A stretch of 64,000 nucleotides of DNA. It comes from Symsagittifera roscoffensis. Lineage: Eukaryota > Xenacoelomorpha > Acoela > Convolutidae. The notes beneath the pieces are model-generated. The model saw only the letters and a list, made by a program, of their open reading frames with translations, was not told the origin of the DNA and did no database searches. The stretch lies in NCBI RefSeq assembly GCF_963678635.1, contig NC_087068.1, positions 12,406,027-12,470,026 on the forward strand. The letters are read 5' to 3'. Made by a program: the position numbers and the translations under genes. Shown in pieces: positions 31,779 to 44,992 of this stretch (within the stretch, counting starts at the first letter, position 1; each line of letters opens with the position of its first letter).

Positions 31779-34700
31779 GGAGATGCGGGGCATTGATCTC
31801 CGCACCTCTCGCATGCGAAGCGAGCGCTTTTCTTTTTGAGCTACATCCCCAATATTGACATTTATCGCGTAGAACTTTAGCTCAGTCGGCAGCTATGAGG
31901 TTTTTCTCGGAAGGTCTGCTACTGGAATGAAGTTTCAATATGCAAAATTTTTTCTGCAGAAAGCGAAAAACAATTACGGGAAAACTGAAGTTTTGGAGAT
32001 GCGGGGCATTGTTCCCCGTACCTCTTGCATGCGAAGCGGGCTCTCTACAATTTGAAGTATATCACAGTCATTCATAATAATCGCGTAGGTTTTTAGCTCA
32101 GTCGACAAATTTGAGTTTTTTTCGCAGGTCTTCTTCTGGAATAAAGTTTTAATTTGAAATAGTTTTTCTACAGAAAGTGAATAAAAATTACGCAGTGTCT
32201 CAGGTTATGGAGATGCAGGGCAATCATCTCCGTACCTCTCGCTTTCGAAACGAGCGCTCTACCATTTGCGTAGGTATTTTGGCCAGTCGGCAATTATGAG
32301 TTTTTTATGCAACATGTCTGCTTTTGGCATGAAGTTTCAAATGAAATAGTTTTTCTGCGGAAAGCGAAAAACAATTACGGAACCTCTGGAGATGCGAGGC
32401 ATTGATTCCCGTACCTCTCGCATGCAAAGCGAGCGCTCTACCATTCGGGCTAATTCCACGATGTGTTAAAGCATGGCGTAGGTATTTTGTCCTGTCGGCA
32501 ATTCTGAGTTTTTTCTTAGTAGGTCTGCTATTCGAATGAAAAATGAATGTGCAATAGTTTTTCTGCAGAAAGAGAAAAACAATTACGGAATGTCTTAAGT
32601 TTTGGAGATGCGGGGCATTGATCCCCGTTCCTCTCGCATGCGAAGCGAGCCCTCTACCATTTGAGCTACATCCCCGTTGTTAGGGTCTATCGCGTAGGTC
32701 TCTTGCTCATTCGGCAACTATGAAGTTTTTTTTCGCAGAAAGTCTGCTTCTGTTAAGAAGTTTCAATATGCAATAGTTTTTCTTCAGAAAGCGAACAACA
32801 ATTACGCAAGGTCTCAGGTCTTGGAGATGCAGGGCATTTATCTCCGTACCTCTAGCATGCAAAGCGAGCGCTCTACCATTCGGGCTGCCTCATCGTTGTG
32901 TAAAACTATCGCGTAGGTATTTTGGCCAATCGGCAATTATGAGTTTTTTGCAGTAGGTCTGCTTTTGGCATGGAGTTTCAAATGCAATAGTTTTTCTACT
33001 GAAAGCGAAAAACAATTTCTGAAGCTCTGGAGATGCGGGGCTTTGATCCCCGTATCTCTCGCATGCGAAGCGAGCGCTCTACCATTTGAGTTACATCCAC
33101 GTTGCTAAAAACTATCGCGCAGGTTTCTAGCTCAGTCGCAACTATGAGGTTTTTTCTCGGAAGGTCTTGCTTTTTGAAGGAAGTTTCAATATGCAATAGT
33201 TTTTCTGCGGAAAGCGAAAAATAATTACGGAAGCTCTGGAGATTCGGGGCATTGATCCCCGTATCTCTCGCATGCCAAGCGAGCGCTCTACCATTTGAGT
33301 TTCATCCACGTTGCTAACAACTATCGCGCAGGTCTCTGGCTCAGTCGGCAACTATGAGGTTTTTTCTCGGAAAGTCTTAATTTGGAAGGAAGTTTCAATA
33401 TGCAATAGTTTTTCTTCAGAAAACGAATAAAAATTACGCAGGTTCTCAGGTTGTGGAGATGCGGGGCATTTATCTCCCTACCTCTAGCATGCAAAGCGAG
33501 CGCTCTACCATTCGGGCTGCCTCCACATTGTGTAAAACTATCGCGTAGGTATTTTGACCAGTCGGCAATTATGAGTTTTTTTTGCAATAGGTCTGCTTTC
33601 GGCATGAAGTTTCAAATGCAATATTTTTTCTGCTGAAAGCGAGAAACAATGTCGGAAGATCAGGAGATGCGGGGCATTGATCTCCGCACCTCTCGCATGC
33701 GAAGCGAGCGCTTTTCTTTTTGAGCTACATCCCCAATATTGACATTTATCGCGTAGAACTTTAGCTCAGTCGGCAGCTATGAGGTTTTTCTCGGAAGGTC
33801 TGCTACTGGAATGAAGTTTCAATATGCAATATTTTTTCTGCAGAAAGCGAAAAACAATTACGGGAAAACTGAAGTTTTGGAGATGCGGGGCATTGTTCCC
33901 CGTACCTCTTGCATGCGAAGCGGGCTCTCTACAATTTGAAGTATATCACAGTCATTCATAATAATCGCGTAGGTTTTTAGCTCAGTCGACAAATTTGAGT
34001 TTTTTTCGCAGGTCTTCTTCTGGAATAAAGTTTTAATTTGAAATAGTTTTTCTACAGAAAGTGAATAAAAATTACGCAGTGTCTCAGGTTATGGAGATGC
34101 AGGGCAATCATCTCCGTACCTCTCGCTTTCGAAACGAGCGCTCTACCATTTGCGTAGGTATTTTGGCCAGTCGGCAATTATGAGTTTTTTATGCAACATG
34201 TCTGCTTTTGGCATGAAGTTTCAAATGAAATAGTTTTTCTGCGGAAAGCGAAAAACAATTACGGAACCTCTGGAGATGCGAGGCATTGATTCCCGTACCT
34301 CTCGCATGCAAAGCGAGCGCTCTACCATTCGGGCTAATTCCACGATGTGTTAAAGCATGGCGTAGGTATTTTGTCCTGTCGGCAATTCTGAGTTTTTTCT
34401 TAGTAGGTCTGCTATTGGAATGAAAAATGAATGTGCAATAGTTTTTCTGCAGAAAGAGAAAAACAATTACGGAATGTCTTAAGTTTTGGAGATGCGGGGC
34501 ATTGATCCCCGTTCCTCTCGCATGCGAAGCGAGCCCTCTACCATTTGAGCTACATCCCCGTTGTTAAGGTCTATCGCGTAGGTCTCTTGCTCATTCGGCA
34601 ACTATGAAGTTTTTTTTCGCAGAAAGTCTGCTTCTGTTAAGAAGTTTCAATATGCAATAGTTTTTCTTCAGAAAGCGAACAACAATTACGCAAGGTCTCA

Positions 34701-35544
34701 GGTCTTGGAGATGCAGGGCATTTATCTCCGTACCTCTAGCATGCAAAGCGAGCGCTCTACCATTCGGGCTGCCTCATCGTTGTGTAAAACTATCGCGTAG
34801 GTATTTTGGCCAATCGGCAATTATGAGTTTTTTGCAGTAGGTCTGCTTTTGGCATGGAGTTTCAAATGCAATAGTTTTTCTACTGAAAGCGAAAAACAAT
34901 TTCGGAAGCTCTGGAGATGCGGGGCTTTGATCCCCGTATCTCTCGCATGCGAAGCGAGCGCTCTACCATTTGAGTTACATCCACGTTGCTAAAAACTATC
35001 GCGCAGGTTTCTAGCTCAGTCGCAACTATGAGGTTTTTTCTCGGAAGGTCTTGCTTTTTGAAGGAAGTTTCAATATGCAATAGTTTTTCTGCGGAAAGCG
35101 AAAAATAATTACGGAAGCTCTGGAGATTCGGGGCATTGATCCCCGTATCTCTCGCATGCCAAGCGAGCGCTCTACCATTTGAGTTACATCCACGTTGCTA
35201 ATAACTATCGCGCAGGTCTCTGGCTCAGTCGGCAACTATGAGGTTTTTTCTCGGAAAGTCTTAATTTGGAAGGAAGTTTCAATATGCAATAGTTTTTCTT
35301 CAGAAAACGAATAAAAATTACGCAGGTTCTCAGGTTGTGGAGATGCGGGGCATTTATCTCCCTACCTCTAGCATGCAAAGCGAGCGCTCTACCATTCGGG
35401 CTGCCTCCACATTGTGTAAAACTATCGCGTAGGTATTTTGACCAGTCGGCAATTATGAGTTTTTTTGCAATAGGTCTGCTTCTGGCATGAAGTTTCAAAT
35501 GCAATAGTTTTTCTGCTGAAAGCGAGAAACAATTTCGGAAGCTC
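31779..35544. repeat. Higher-order repeat block, period 1884 bp, two copies
   Basis: Anchors at 31779 and 33663 (CTCCGCACCTCTCGCATG with GCTTTTCTTTTTGAGC) are 1884 bp apart, and all internal units follow with the same offset and only scattered substitutions. Confidence 0.8.
33237..33309 (-). tRNA. tRNA-Ala-like copy with anticodon GGC
   Basis: Perfect anticodon arm with loop TTGGCAT, T arm CGGGG-ATCAATG-CCCCG and a complete D stem. The acceptor is GTGGATG with one mismatch, and the 3' strand is CATCTCC-like with AATC at its start. Nuclear genomes normally lack Ala-GGC and use AGC (inosine). The copy is repeated at about 35121. Confidence 0.5.
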
Positions 35545-37861
35545 TGGAGATGCGGGGCATTGATCTCCGCACCTCCCGCATGCGAAGCGAGTGCTCAACT
35601 ATTTGAGCTACATCAACATTGTTGAAATTGATCGCGTAGAACTTTAGCTCAGTCGGCAGCTATGAGGTTTTTTCTCGGAAGGTCTGCTACTGGAATGAAG
35701 TTTCAGTATGCAATAGTTTTTCTGCAGAAAGCGAAAAACAATTACGGGAAGACTGAAGTTTTGGAGATGCGGGGCATTGTTCCCCGTATCTCATGCATGC
35801 GAAGCGAGCTCTCTACAATTTGAAGTACATCACGGTTGTTCATAATAATCGCGTAGGTCTTTAGCTCAGTCGACAAATATGAGATTTTTTTCGCAGGTCT
35901 GGTTTTGGAATAAAGTTTCAATTTGAAATAGTTTTTCTACAGAAAAAGAAGAAAAGTTACGCAGCGTCTCAGGTTATGGAGAAGCAGGGCAATCATCTCC
36001 GTACCTCTCGCATTCAAAACGAGCGCTCTACCATTTGCGTAGATATTTTGGCCAGTCGGCAATTATGAGTTTTTTATGCAACATGTCTGCTTTTGGCATG
36101 AAGTATCAAATGCAATAGTTTTTCTGCGGAAAGCGAATAACAATTACGGAAGCTCTGGAGATGCGAGCCATTGATTCCCGTACCTCTAACATGCGAAGCG
36201 AGCGCTCTACAGTTTGATCTACGTCCCCGTTGTTGATTATTATCGCGTAGGTCTTTAGCTCAGTCGGCAGTTATGAGGTTTTTTCTCGGAAGGTCTGCTA
36301 CTGGAATGAAGTTTCAATATTCAATAGTTTTTCTGCAAAAAGCGAAAAACAATTACGGGAAGACTGAAGTTTTGGAGATGCGGGGTATTGTTTCTCGTAC
36401 CTCTTGCATGCGAAGCGAGCTCTCTACAATTTGAAGTACATCATGGTTGTTCATAATAATCGCTTAGGTCGTTAGCTCAGTCGACAAATATGAGATTTTT
36501 TTTCGCAGATCTGGTTTTGGAATAAAGTTTCAATTTGGAATAGTTTTTCTACAGAAAGTGAAGAAAAATTACGCTACGCAGTGTCTCAGGTTATGGAGAA
36601 GCAGGGCAATCATCTCGGTACCTCTCGCATTCAAAACGAGTGCTCTACCATTTGCATCGGTATTTTGGCCAGTCGGCAATTATGAGTTTTTTATGCAACA
36701 TGTCTGCTTTTGGCATGAAGTATCAAATGCAATAGTTTTTCTGCGGAAAGCGAATAACAATTACGGAAGCTCTGGAGATGCGAGGCATTGTTTCCCGTAC
36801 CTCTAGCATGCGAAGCGAGCGCTCTACAGTTTGATCTACGTCCCCGTTGTTGAAAACTATCTCGCAGGTCTTAAGGTCAGTCGGCAACTGTGAGGTTTTT
36901 TCTGGGAAGGTCTGCTTTTGGAATGAAGTTTCAATATGCTTAGTTTTTCTTCAAAAAGCGAATAACAATTACGCAGGGTCTCAGGTTTTGGAGAAGCGGG
37001 GCCTTTATATCCGTACCTCTCGCATGCAAAGCGAGCGCTCTACCATTCGGGCTACTTCCACGATATGTTAAAGCATCGCGTAGGTGTTTTGTCCTGTCAG
37101 CAATTCTGAGTTTTTTCTTAGTAGGTCTGCTATTGGAATGAAGTATCAATGTGCAATAGTTTTTTTGCAGAAAGAGAAAAACAAATAAGGAAGGTCTTAA
37201 GTTTTCGAGATGCGGGGCACTGATCCCCGTACCTCTAGCATGCGAAGCGAGCGCTCTACAGTTTGATCTACGTCCCCGTTATTAAGAACAATCGCTTAGC
37301 TCTCTTGGTCAGTCGGCAACTATGAGGTTTTTTTTGTCGCAGAAAGTCTGCTTCTGTTAAGAAGTCTCAATATGCAATACTTATTCTTCAGAAAGCAAAC
37401 AACAATTACGCAGGGTCTCAGGTTATGGAGACGCAGGGCCGTCATCTCAGAACCTCTCGCATGCAAAGCGAGCGCTCTACCATTTGAGCTACATCACCGT
37501 TGTTAAAATCTATGGCGTAGGTCTCATACTCAGTCGGCAACTATGAGGTTTTTTGCCGCAGAACGTCTGCTTCTGTTAAGAAGTTTCAATATGCAATACT
37601 TTTTCTTCAGAAAGCAAACAACAATTACGCAGGGTCTCAGGTTATGGAGATGCAGGGCCTTCATCTCCGAACATTTCGCAAGCAAAGCGAGCGATCTACC
37701 ATTCGGGATACCTCCACGTTGTGTTAAACATCGCGTAGGTAGTTTGTCCAGTCGGCATTTTTGAGTTTTTTCTTGGTAGATCTGCTATTGGATTGAATTT
37801 TTATAATGTGCCATAGTTTTTCTGCAGAAAGAGAAAAACAATTACGGAATGTCTTAAGTTT

Positions 37862-37934
37862 TGGAGATGCGGAGCATTGATCCCCGCTCCTCTCGCATGC
37901 AAAGCGAGCGCTCTACCATTTGAGCTACATCCCC
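37862..37934 (-). tRNA. tRNA-Ala(TGC), structurally complete copy
   Basis: Acceptor GGGGATG with CATCTCC (G3-U70 present), D arm GCTC-AAATGGTA-GAGC, anticodon arm CTCGC-TTTGCAT-GCGAG, and a T arm with one G-U pair. 73 nt including discriminator A73, with no intron. AAAAA on the plus strand about 20 nt away gives a T5 terminator. The A box (TAGCTCAAATGG) and B box (GGGATCAATGC) are good. It is one of the best candidates for an active Pol III gene in the array. Confidence 0.65.
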
Positions 37935-39126
37935 GTTGTTAAGAACTATCGTGTAGGTCTCTTGCTCAGTCGGCAATTATGAGGTTTTTTTCGCAAGCCT
38001 GGTTTTGGAATAAAGTTTCAATTTGAAATAGTTATTCTACAGAAAGTGAAGAAAATTTACGCAGCGTCTCAGGTTATGGAGATGCAGGGCAATCATCTCC
38101 GTACCTCTCGCATTCAAAACGAGCGCTCTACCATTTGCGTAGGTATTTTGGCCAGTCGGCAATTATGAGTTTTTTATGCAACATGTCTGCTTTTGGCATG
38201 AAGTTTCAAATGCAAAAATTTTTCTGCGGAAAGCGAAAAACAATTACGGAAGCTCTGGAGATGCGAGGTATTGCTTTCCGTACCTCTAGCATGCGAAGCG
38301 AGCTCTGTACAGTTTGATCTACGTCCCCCTTGTTGATTATTATCGCGTAGGTCTTTAGCTCAGTCGGCAGTTATGAGGTTTTTGTCGCAGAAAGTCTGCT
38401 TCTGTTAAGAAGTTTCAATATGCAATACTTTTTCTACAGAAGCAAACAACAATTACGCAAGGTCTCAGGTCTTGGAGATGCAGGGCCTTCATCTCCGAAC
38501 CTCTCGCATGCAAAGCGAGCGATCTGCCATTCGTGCTCTGTCCACGTTGTGTAAAACTATCGCGTAGGTATTTTTGGCCAGTCGGCAACTTGGAGGTTTT
38601 TGTCGCAGAAAGTCTGTTTCTGTTAAGAAGTTTCAATATGCAATACTTTTTCTTCAGAAAGCAAACAACAATTACGCAGGGTCTCAGGTTATGGAGACGC
38701 AGGGCCGTCATCTCAGAACCTCTCGCATGCAAAGCGAGCGCTCTACCATTTGAGCTACATCACCGTTGTTAAAATCTATGGCGTAGGTCTCATACTCAGT
38801 CGGCAATTATGAGGTTTTTTGTCGCAGAACGTCTGCTTCTGTTAAGAAGTTTCAATATGCAATACTTTTTTTTCAGAAAGCAAACAACAATTACGCAGGG
38901 TCTCAGGTTATGGAGATGCAGGGCCTTCATCTCCGAACCTCTCGTAAGCAAAGCGAGCGTTCTACCATTCGGGATACCTCCACGTTGTGTTAAAGTATCG
39001 CGTAGGTAGTTTGTCCAGTCGGAATTTCTGAGTTTTTTCTTGGTAGATCTGCTATTGGATTGAAGTTTTAATGTGCAATAGTTTTTCTGCAGAAAGAGAA
39101 AAACAATTACGGAATGTCTTAAGTTT

Positions 39127-39199
39127 TGGAGATGCGGAGCATTGATCCCCGCTCCTCTCGCATGCGAAGCGAGCGCTCTACCATTTGAGCTACATCTCC
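39127..39199 (-). tRNA. tRNA-Ala-like copy (CGC) with A3-U70
   Basis: Complete cloverleaf with CGC anticodon, but the acceptor 5' strand is GGAGATG. This makes every acceptor pair Watson-Crick and replaces G3-U70 by A3-U70. G3-U70 is the main alanyl-tRNA synthetase identity signal, so this copy should be charged poorly with alanine. Confidence 0.55.
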
Positions 39200-40825
39200 G
39201 TTGTTAAGAACTATCGCGTAGGTCTCTTGCTCAGTCGGCAATTATGAGGTTTTTTTCGCAGATCTGGTTTTGGAATAAAGTTTCAATTTGAAATAGTTTT
39301 TCTACAGAAAGTGAAGAAAATTTACGCAGCGTCTCAGGTTATGGAGATGCAGGGCAATCATCTCCGTACCTCTCGCATTCAAAACGAGCGCTCTACCATT
39401 TGCGTAGGTATTTTGGCCAGTCGGCAATTATGAGTTTTTTATGCAACATGTCTGCTTTTGGCATGAAGTTTGAAATGCAAAAATTTTTCTGCGGAAAGCG
39501 AAAAACAATTACGGAAGCTCTGGAGATGCGAGGTATTGCTTCCCGTACCTCTAACATGCGAAGCGAGCGCTCTACAGTTTGATCTACGTCCCCGTTGTTG
39601 ATTATTATCGCGTAGGTCTTTAGCTCAGTCGGCAGTTATGAGGTTTTTGTCGCAGAAAGTCTGCTTCTGTTAAGAAGTTTCAATATGCAATACTTTTTCT
39701 ACAGAAGCAAACAACAATTACGCAAGGTCTCAGGTCTTGGAGATGCAGAGCCTTCATCTCCGAACATCTCGCATGCAAAGCGAGCGATCTGCCATTCGTG
39801 CTCTGTCCACGTTGTGTAAAACTATCGCGTAGGTATTTTGACCAGTCGGCAACTTGGAGGTTTTTTTCGCAGAAAGTCTGTTTCTGTTAAGAAGTTTCAA
39901 TATGCAATACTTTTTCTTCAGAAAGCAAACAACAATTACGCAAGGTCTCAGGTTATGGAGATGCAGGGCCTTCATATCCGAACCTATCGCAAGCAAAGCG
40001 AGCGATCTACAATTCGGGATACCTCCACGTTGTGTTAAAGTATCGCGTAGGTAGTTTGTCCAGTCGGCAATTCTGAGTTTTTTGTTGGTAGATCTGCTAT
40101 TGGATTGAAGTTTCAATGTGCAATAGTTTTCTGCAGAAAGAGAAAAACAATTACGGAATGTCTTTAGTTTTGGAGATGCGGGGCATTGATCATCGTACCT
40201 CTAGCATGCGAAGCGAGCGCTCTACAGTTTGATCTACGTCACCGTTATTAAGAACAATCGCTTAGCTCTCTTGCTCAGTCGGCAACTATGAGGTTTTTTT
40301 TTCGCAGAAAGTCTGCGTCTGTTAAGAAGTTTCAATATGCAATACTTTTTCTCCAGAAAGCAAACAACAATTACGCAGGGTCTCAGGTTATGGAGACGCA
40401 GGGCCGTCATCTCAGAACCTCTCGCATGCAAAGCGAGCGCTCTACCATTTGAGCTACATCACCGTTGTTAAAATCTATGGCGTAGGTCTCATACTCAGTC
40501 GGCAATTATGAGGTTTTTTGTCGCAGAACGTCTGCTTCTGTTAAGAAGTTTCAATATGCAATACTTTTTCTTCAGAAAGCAAACAACAATTACGCAGGGT
40601 CTCAGGTTATGGAGATGCAGGGCCTTCATCTCCGAACCTCTCGCAAGCAAAGCGAGCGATCTACCATTCGGGATACCTCCACGTTGTGTTAAAGTATCGC
40701 GTAGGTAGTTTGTCCAGTCGGCATTTCTGAGTTTTTTCTTAGTAGATCTGCTATTGGATTGAAGTTTTAATGTGCAATAGTTTTTCTGCAGAAAGAGAAA
40801 AACAATTACGGAATGTCTTAAGTTT

Positions 40826-40898
40826 TGGAGATGCGGAGCATTGATCCCCGCTCCTCTCGCATGCGAAGCGAGCGCTCTACCATTTGAGCTACATCCCC
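40826..40898 (-). tRNA. tRNA-Ala(CGC), structurally complete copy
   Basis: Acceptor GGGGATG with CATCTCC and G3-U70, A box TAGCTCAAATGG, anticodon arm CTCGC-TTCGCAT-GCGAG, and a T arm with one G-U pair. T5 lies about 24 nt downstream. It differs from the TGC copy at 37862 mainly at the first anticodon base. Confidence 0.65.
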
Positions 40899-43800
40899 GT
40901 TGTTAAGAACTATCGCGTAGGTCTCTTGCTCAGTCGGCAATTATGAGGTTTTTTTCGCAGGCCTGGTTTTGGAATAAAGTTTCAATTTGAAATAGTTTTT
41001 CTACAGAAAGTGAAGAAAATTTACGCAGCGTCTCAGGTTATGGAGATGCAGGGCAATCATCTCCGTACCTCTCGCATTCAAAACGAGCGCTCTACCGTTT
41101 GCGTAGGTATTTTGGACAGTCGGCAATTATGAAATTTTTATGCAACATGTCTGCTTTTGGCATGAAGTTTCAAATGCAAAAATTTTTCTGCGGAAAGCGA
41201 AAAACAATTACGGAAGCTCTGGAGATGCGAGGTATTGCTTCCCGTACCTCTAGCATGCGAAGCGAGCTCTCTACAGTTTGGTCTACGTCCCCATTGTTGA
41301 TTATTATCGCGTAGGTCTTTAGCTCAGTCGGCAGTTATGAGGTTTTTGTCGCAGAAAGTCTGCTTCTGTTAAGAAGTTTCAATATGCAATACTTTTTCTA
41401 CAGAAGCAAACAACAATTACGCAAGGTCTCAGGTCTTGGAGATGCAGGGCCTTCATCTCCGAACCTCTCGCATGCAAAGCGAGCGATCTGCCATTCGTGC
41501 TCTGTCCACGTTGTGTAAAACTATCACGTAGGTATTTTTGGCCAGTCGGCAACTTGGAGGTTTTTTGTCGCAGAAAGTCTGTTTCTGTTAAGAAGTTTCA
41601 ATATGCAATACTTTTTCTTCAGAAAGCAAACAACAATTATGCAGGGTCTCAGGTTATGGAGATGCAGGGCCTTCATCTCCGAACCTCTCGCAAGCAAAGC
41701 GAGCGATCTATTATTCGGGATACCTCCACGTTGTGTTAAAGTATCGCGTAGGTAGTTTGTCCAGTCGGCAATTCTGAGTTTTTTCTTGGTAGATCTGCTA
41801 TTGGATTCAAGTTTCAATGTGCAATAGTTTTTCTGCAGAAAGCGAAAAACAATTACGGAAGCTCTGGAGATGCGGGGCATTGGTCCGCGTACCTCTCGCA
41901 TGCAAAGCGAGCGCTCTACGATTTGAGGTACATCCACGTTGTTAAGAACTATCGCGTAAGTCTCTTTTTCAGTCGGCAACTATGAGGTTTTTTTCGCCGA
42001 AAGTCTGTTTCTGTTAAGAAGTTTCAATATGCAATACTTTTTCTTCAGAAAGCAAACAACAATTATGCAGGGACTCAGGTTATGGAGATGCAGGGCCTTC
42101 ATCTCCGAACCTCTCGCAAGCAAAGCGAGCGATCTATTTTTCGGGATACATCCACGTTGTGTTAAAGTTTCGCGTAGGTAGTTTGTCCAGTCGGCAATTC
42201 TGAGTTTTTTTCTTGTAGCTCTGCTATTGGATTGACGTTTCATTGTGCAATAGTTTTTCTGCAGAAAGCGAAAAACAATTACGAAAGCTCTGGAGATGCG
42301 GGGCTTTGATCCGCGTACCTCTCGCATGCAAAGCGAGCGCTCTACAATTTGAGCTACTTGCCCGGTGTTTCAAACTATCGCGTAGGTCTCATACTCAGTC
42401 GGCAACTATGAGGTTTTTTGTCGCAGAAAGTCTGCTTCTGTTAAGAATTTTCAATATGCAATACTTTTTCTTCAGAAAGCAAACAACAAATACGCAAGGT
42501 CTCAGGTTATGGAGATGCAGGGCCTTCATCTCCGAACCTCTTGCAAGCAAAGCGATCGATCTACCATTCGGGATACCTCCACGTTGTGTTATAGTATCGC
42601 GTAGGTAGTTTGTCCAGTCGGCAATTCTGAGTTTTTTCTTGATAGATCTGCTATTCGATTGAAGTTTCAATGTGCAATAGTTTTTCTGGAGAAAGAGAAA
42701 AACAATTAAGGAATGTATCAAGTTTTGGAGATGTGGGGCATTGATCCCCGTACCTCTCGCATTCGAAGCGAGCGCTCTACCATTTGAGCTACATCACCGT
42801 TGTTAAGATGATGCTACATCCCCGCTGCCTCCACCTTGTGGTAAAGTACTGCTTAGGTGTTTTGCCCAGTCGGCAGTTTTGAGTTTTTTCTTAGTAGTTC
42901 TGCTTTTGGCATGAAGTTACAATATGCAATAGTTTTTCTTCAGAAAGCGAATAACAATTACGCAGGGTCTCAGTTTTTGGAGAAGCGAGGTATTTATATC
43001 CGTATCTCTCGCATGCAAATCGAGCGCTCTACCATTCGGGCTACCTCCACGTTGTGTTAAAGTATCGCGTAGGTAGTTTATCCAGTCGGACATTCTGAGT
43101 TTTTTCTTAGTAGCTCTGCTATTGGATTAAAGTTTCAATGTGCAATAGTTTTTCTGCAGAAAGGGAAAAACACTTACGGTATGTCTTAAGTTTTGGAGAT
43201 GCGGGGCATTGATACCCGTACCTCTTGCATGCCAAGTGAGCGCTCTACCATTTGAGCTACATCCCCGTTGTTAAGAGCTACATCCCCGTCTCTTGCTCAG
43301 TCGGCAACTATGAGGTTTTTTTTTCGCAGAAAGTCTGCTTCTGTTAAGAAGTTTCAAAATGCAATTCTTTTTCTTCAGAAAGCAAAACAACATTTACGCA
43401 AGGTCTCAGGTTATGGAGATGCAAGGCCTTCATCTCCGAACCTCTCGCAAGCAAAGCGAGCGATCTACCATTCGGAAAACCTCCACGTTGTGTTAAAGTT
43501 TCGCGTAGGTAGTTTGTCCAGTCGGCAATTCTGAGTTTTTTCTTAGTAGCTCTGCTATTGGATTAAAGTTTCAATGTGCAATAGTTTTTCTGCAGAAAGA
43601 GAAAAACAATTACTGAATGTCTGATGTCCTGGAGATGCAGGGCCTTCATCTCCGAACCTCTCGCATGCAAAGCGAGCGATCTGCCATTCGTGCTCTGTCC
43701 ACGTTGTGTAAAACTATCGCGTAGGTATTTTTGGCCAGTCGGCAACTTGGAGGTTTTTTGTCGCAGAAAGTCTGTTTCTGTTAAGAAGTTTCAATATGCA

Positions 43801-44919
43801 ATACTTTTTATTCAGACAGCAAACAACAATTATGCAGGGTCTCAGGTTATGGAGATGCAGGGCCTTCATCTCCGAACCTCTCGCAAGCAAAGCGAGCGAT
43901 CTATTATTCGGTATACCTCCACGTTGTGTTAAAGTATCGCGTAGGTAGTTTGTCCAGTCGGCAATTCTGAGTTTTTTCTTGGTAGATCTGCTATTGGATT
44001 CAAGTTTCAATGTGCAATAGTTTTTCTGCAGAAAGCGAAAAACAATTACGGAAGCTCTGGAGATGCGGGGCATTGGTCCGCGTACCTCTCGCATGCAAAG
44101 CGAGCGCTCTACGATTTGAGGTACATCCACGTTGTTAAAAACTATCGCGTAAGTCTCTTTTTCAGTCGGCAACTATGATTTTTTTTTCGCCGAAAGTCTG
44201 TTTCTGTTAAGAAGTTTCAATATGCAATACTTTTTCTTCAGAAAGCAAACAACAATTATGCAGGGTCTCAGGTTATGGAGATGCAGGGCCTTCATCTCCG
44301 AACCACTCGCAAGCAAAGCGAGCGATCTATTTTTCGCGATACATCCACGTTGTGTTAAAGTATCGCGTAGGTAGTTTGTCCAGTCGGCAATTCTGAGTTT
44401 TTTTTCTTGTAGCTCTGCTATTGGATTGACGTTTCATTGTGCAATAGTTTTTCTGCAGAAAGCGAAAAACAATTACGAAAGCTCTGGAGATGCGGGGCTT
44501 TGATCCGCGTACCTCTCGCATGCAAAGCGAGCGCTCTACAATTTAAGCTACATGCCCGGTGTTTCAAACTATCGCGTAGGTCTCATACTCAGTCGGCAAC
44601 TATGAGGTTTTTTGTCGCAGAAAGTCTGCTTCTGTTAAGAATTTTCAATATGCAATACTTTTTCTTCAGAAAGCAAACAACAAATACGCAAGGTCTCAGG
44701 TTATGGAGATGCAGGGCCTTCATCTCCGAACCTCTTGCAAGCAAAGCGATCGATCTACCATTCGGGATACCTCCACGTTGTGTTATAGTATCGCGTAGGT
44801 AGTTTGTCCAGTCGGCAATTCTGAGTTTTTTCTTGATAGATCTGCTATTCGATTGAAGTTTCAATGTGCAATAGTTTTTCTGGAGAAAGAGAAAAACAAT
44901 TAAGGAATGTATCAAGTTT

Positions 44920-44992
44920 TGGAGATGTGGGGCATTGATCCCCGTACCTCTCGCATGCGAAGCGAGCGCTCTACCATTTGAGCTACATCCCC
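44920..44992 (-). tRNA. tRNA-Ala(CGC), near-complete copy
   Basis: Acceptor GGGGATG with CATCTCC, intact D and anticodon arms, T loop ATCAATG. One T-stem mismatch (C with A). The T5 run is about 26 nt downstream. Confidence 0.55.

Larger units (their letters stand above)
37505..41500. repeat. Higher-order repeat block, offsets about 1.27 and 1.70 kb
   Basis: The segment with GCAACATGTCTGCTTTTGGC followed by a GGTATTGCTT T-arm variant recurs at about 38150, 39415 and 41115, with the same neighbours in the same order. The offsets differ by whole units. Confidence 0.65.

Noticed and set aside
37430-37500. Separate tRNA species with T arm GGAGACGCAGGGCCGTCATC
   Set aside because: Its T stem cannot pair and it belongs to subtype B by spacer, so it is a decayed Ala-type copy and not a new isoacceptor.
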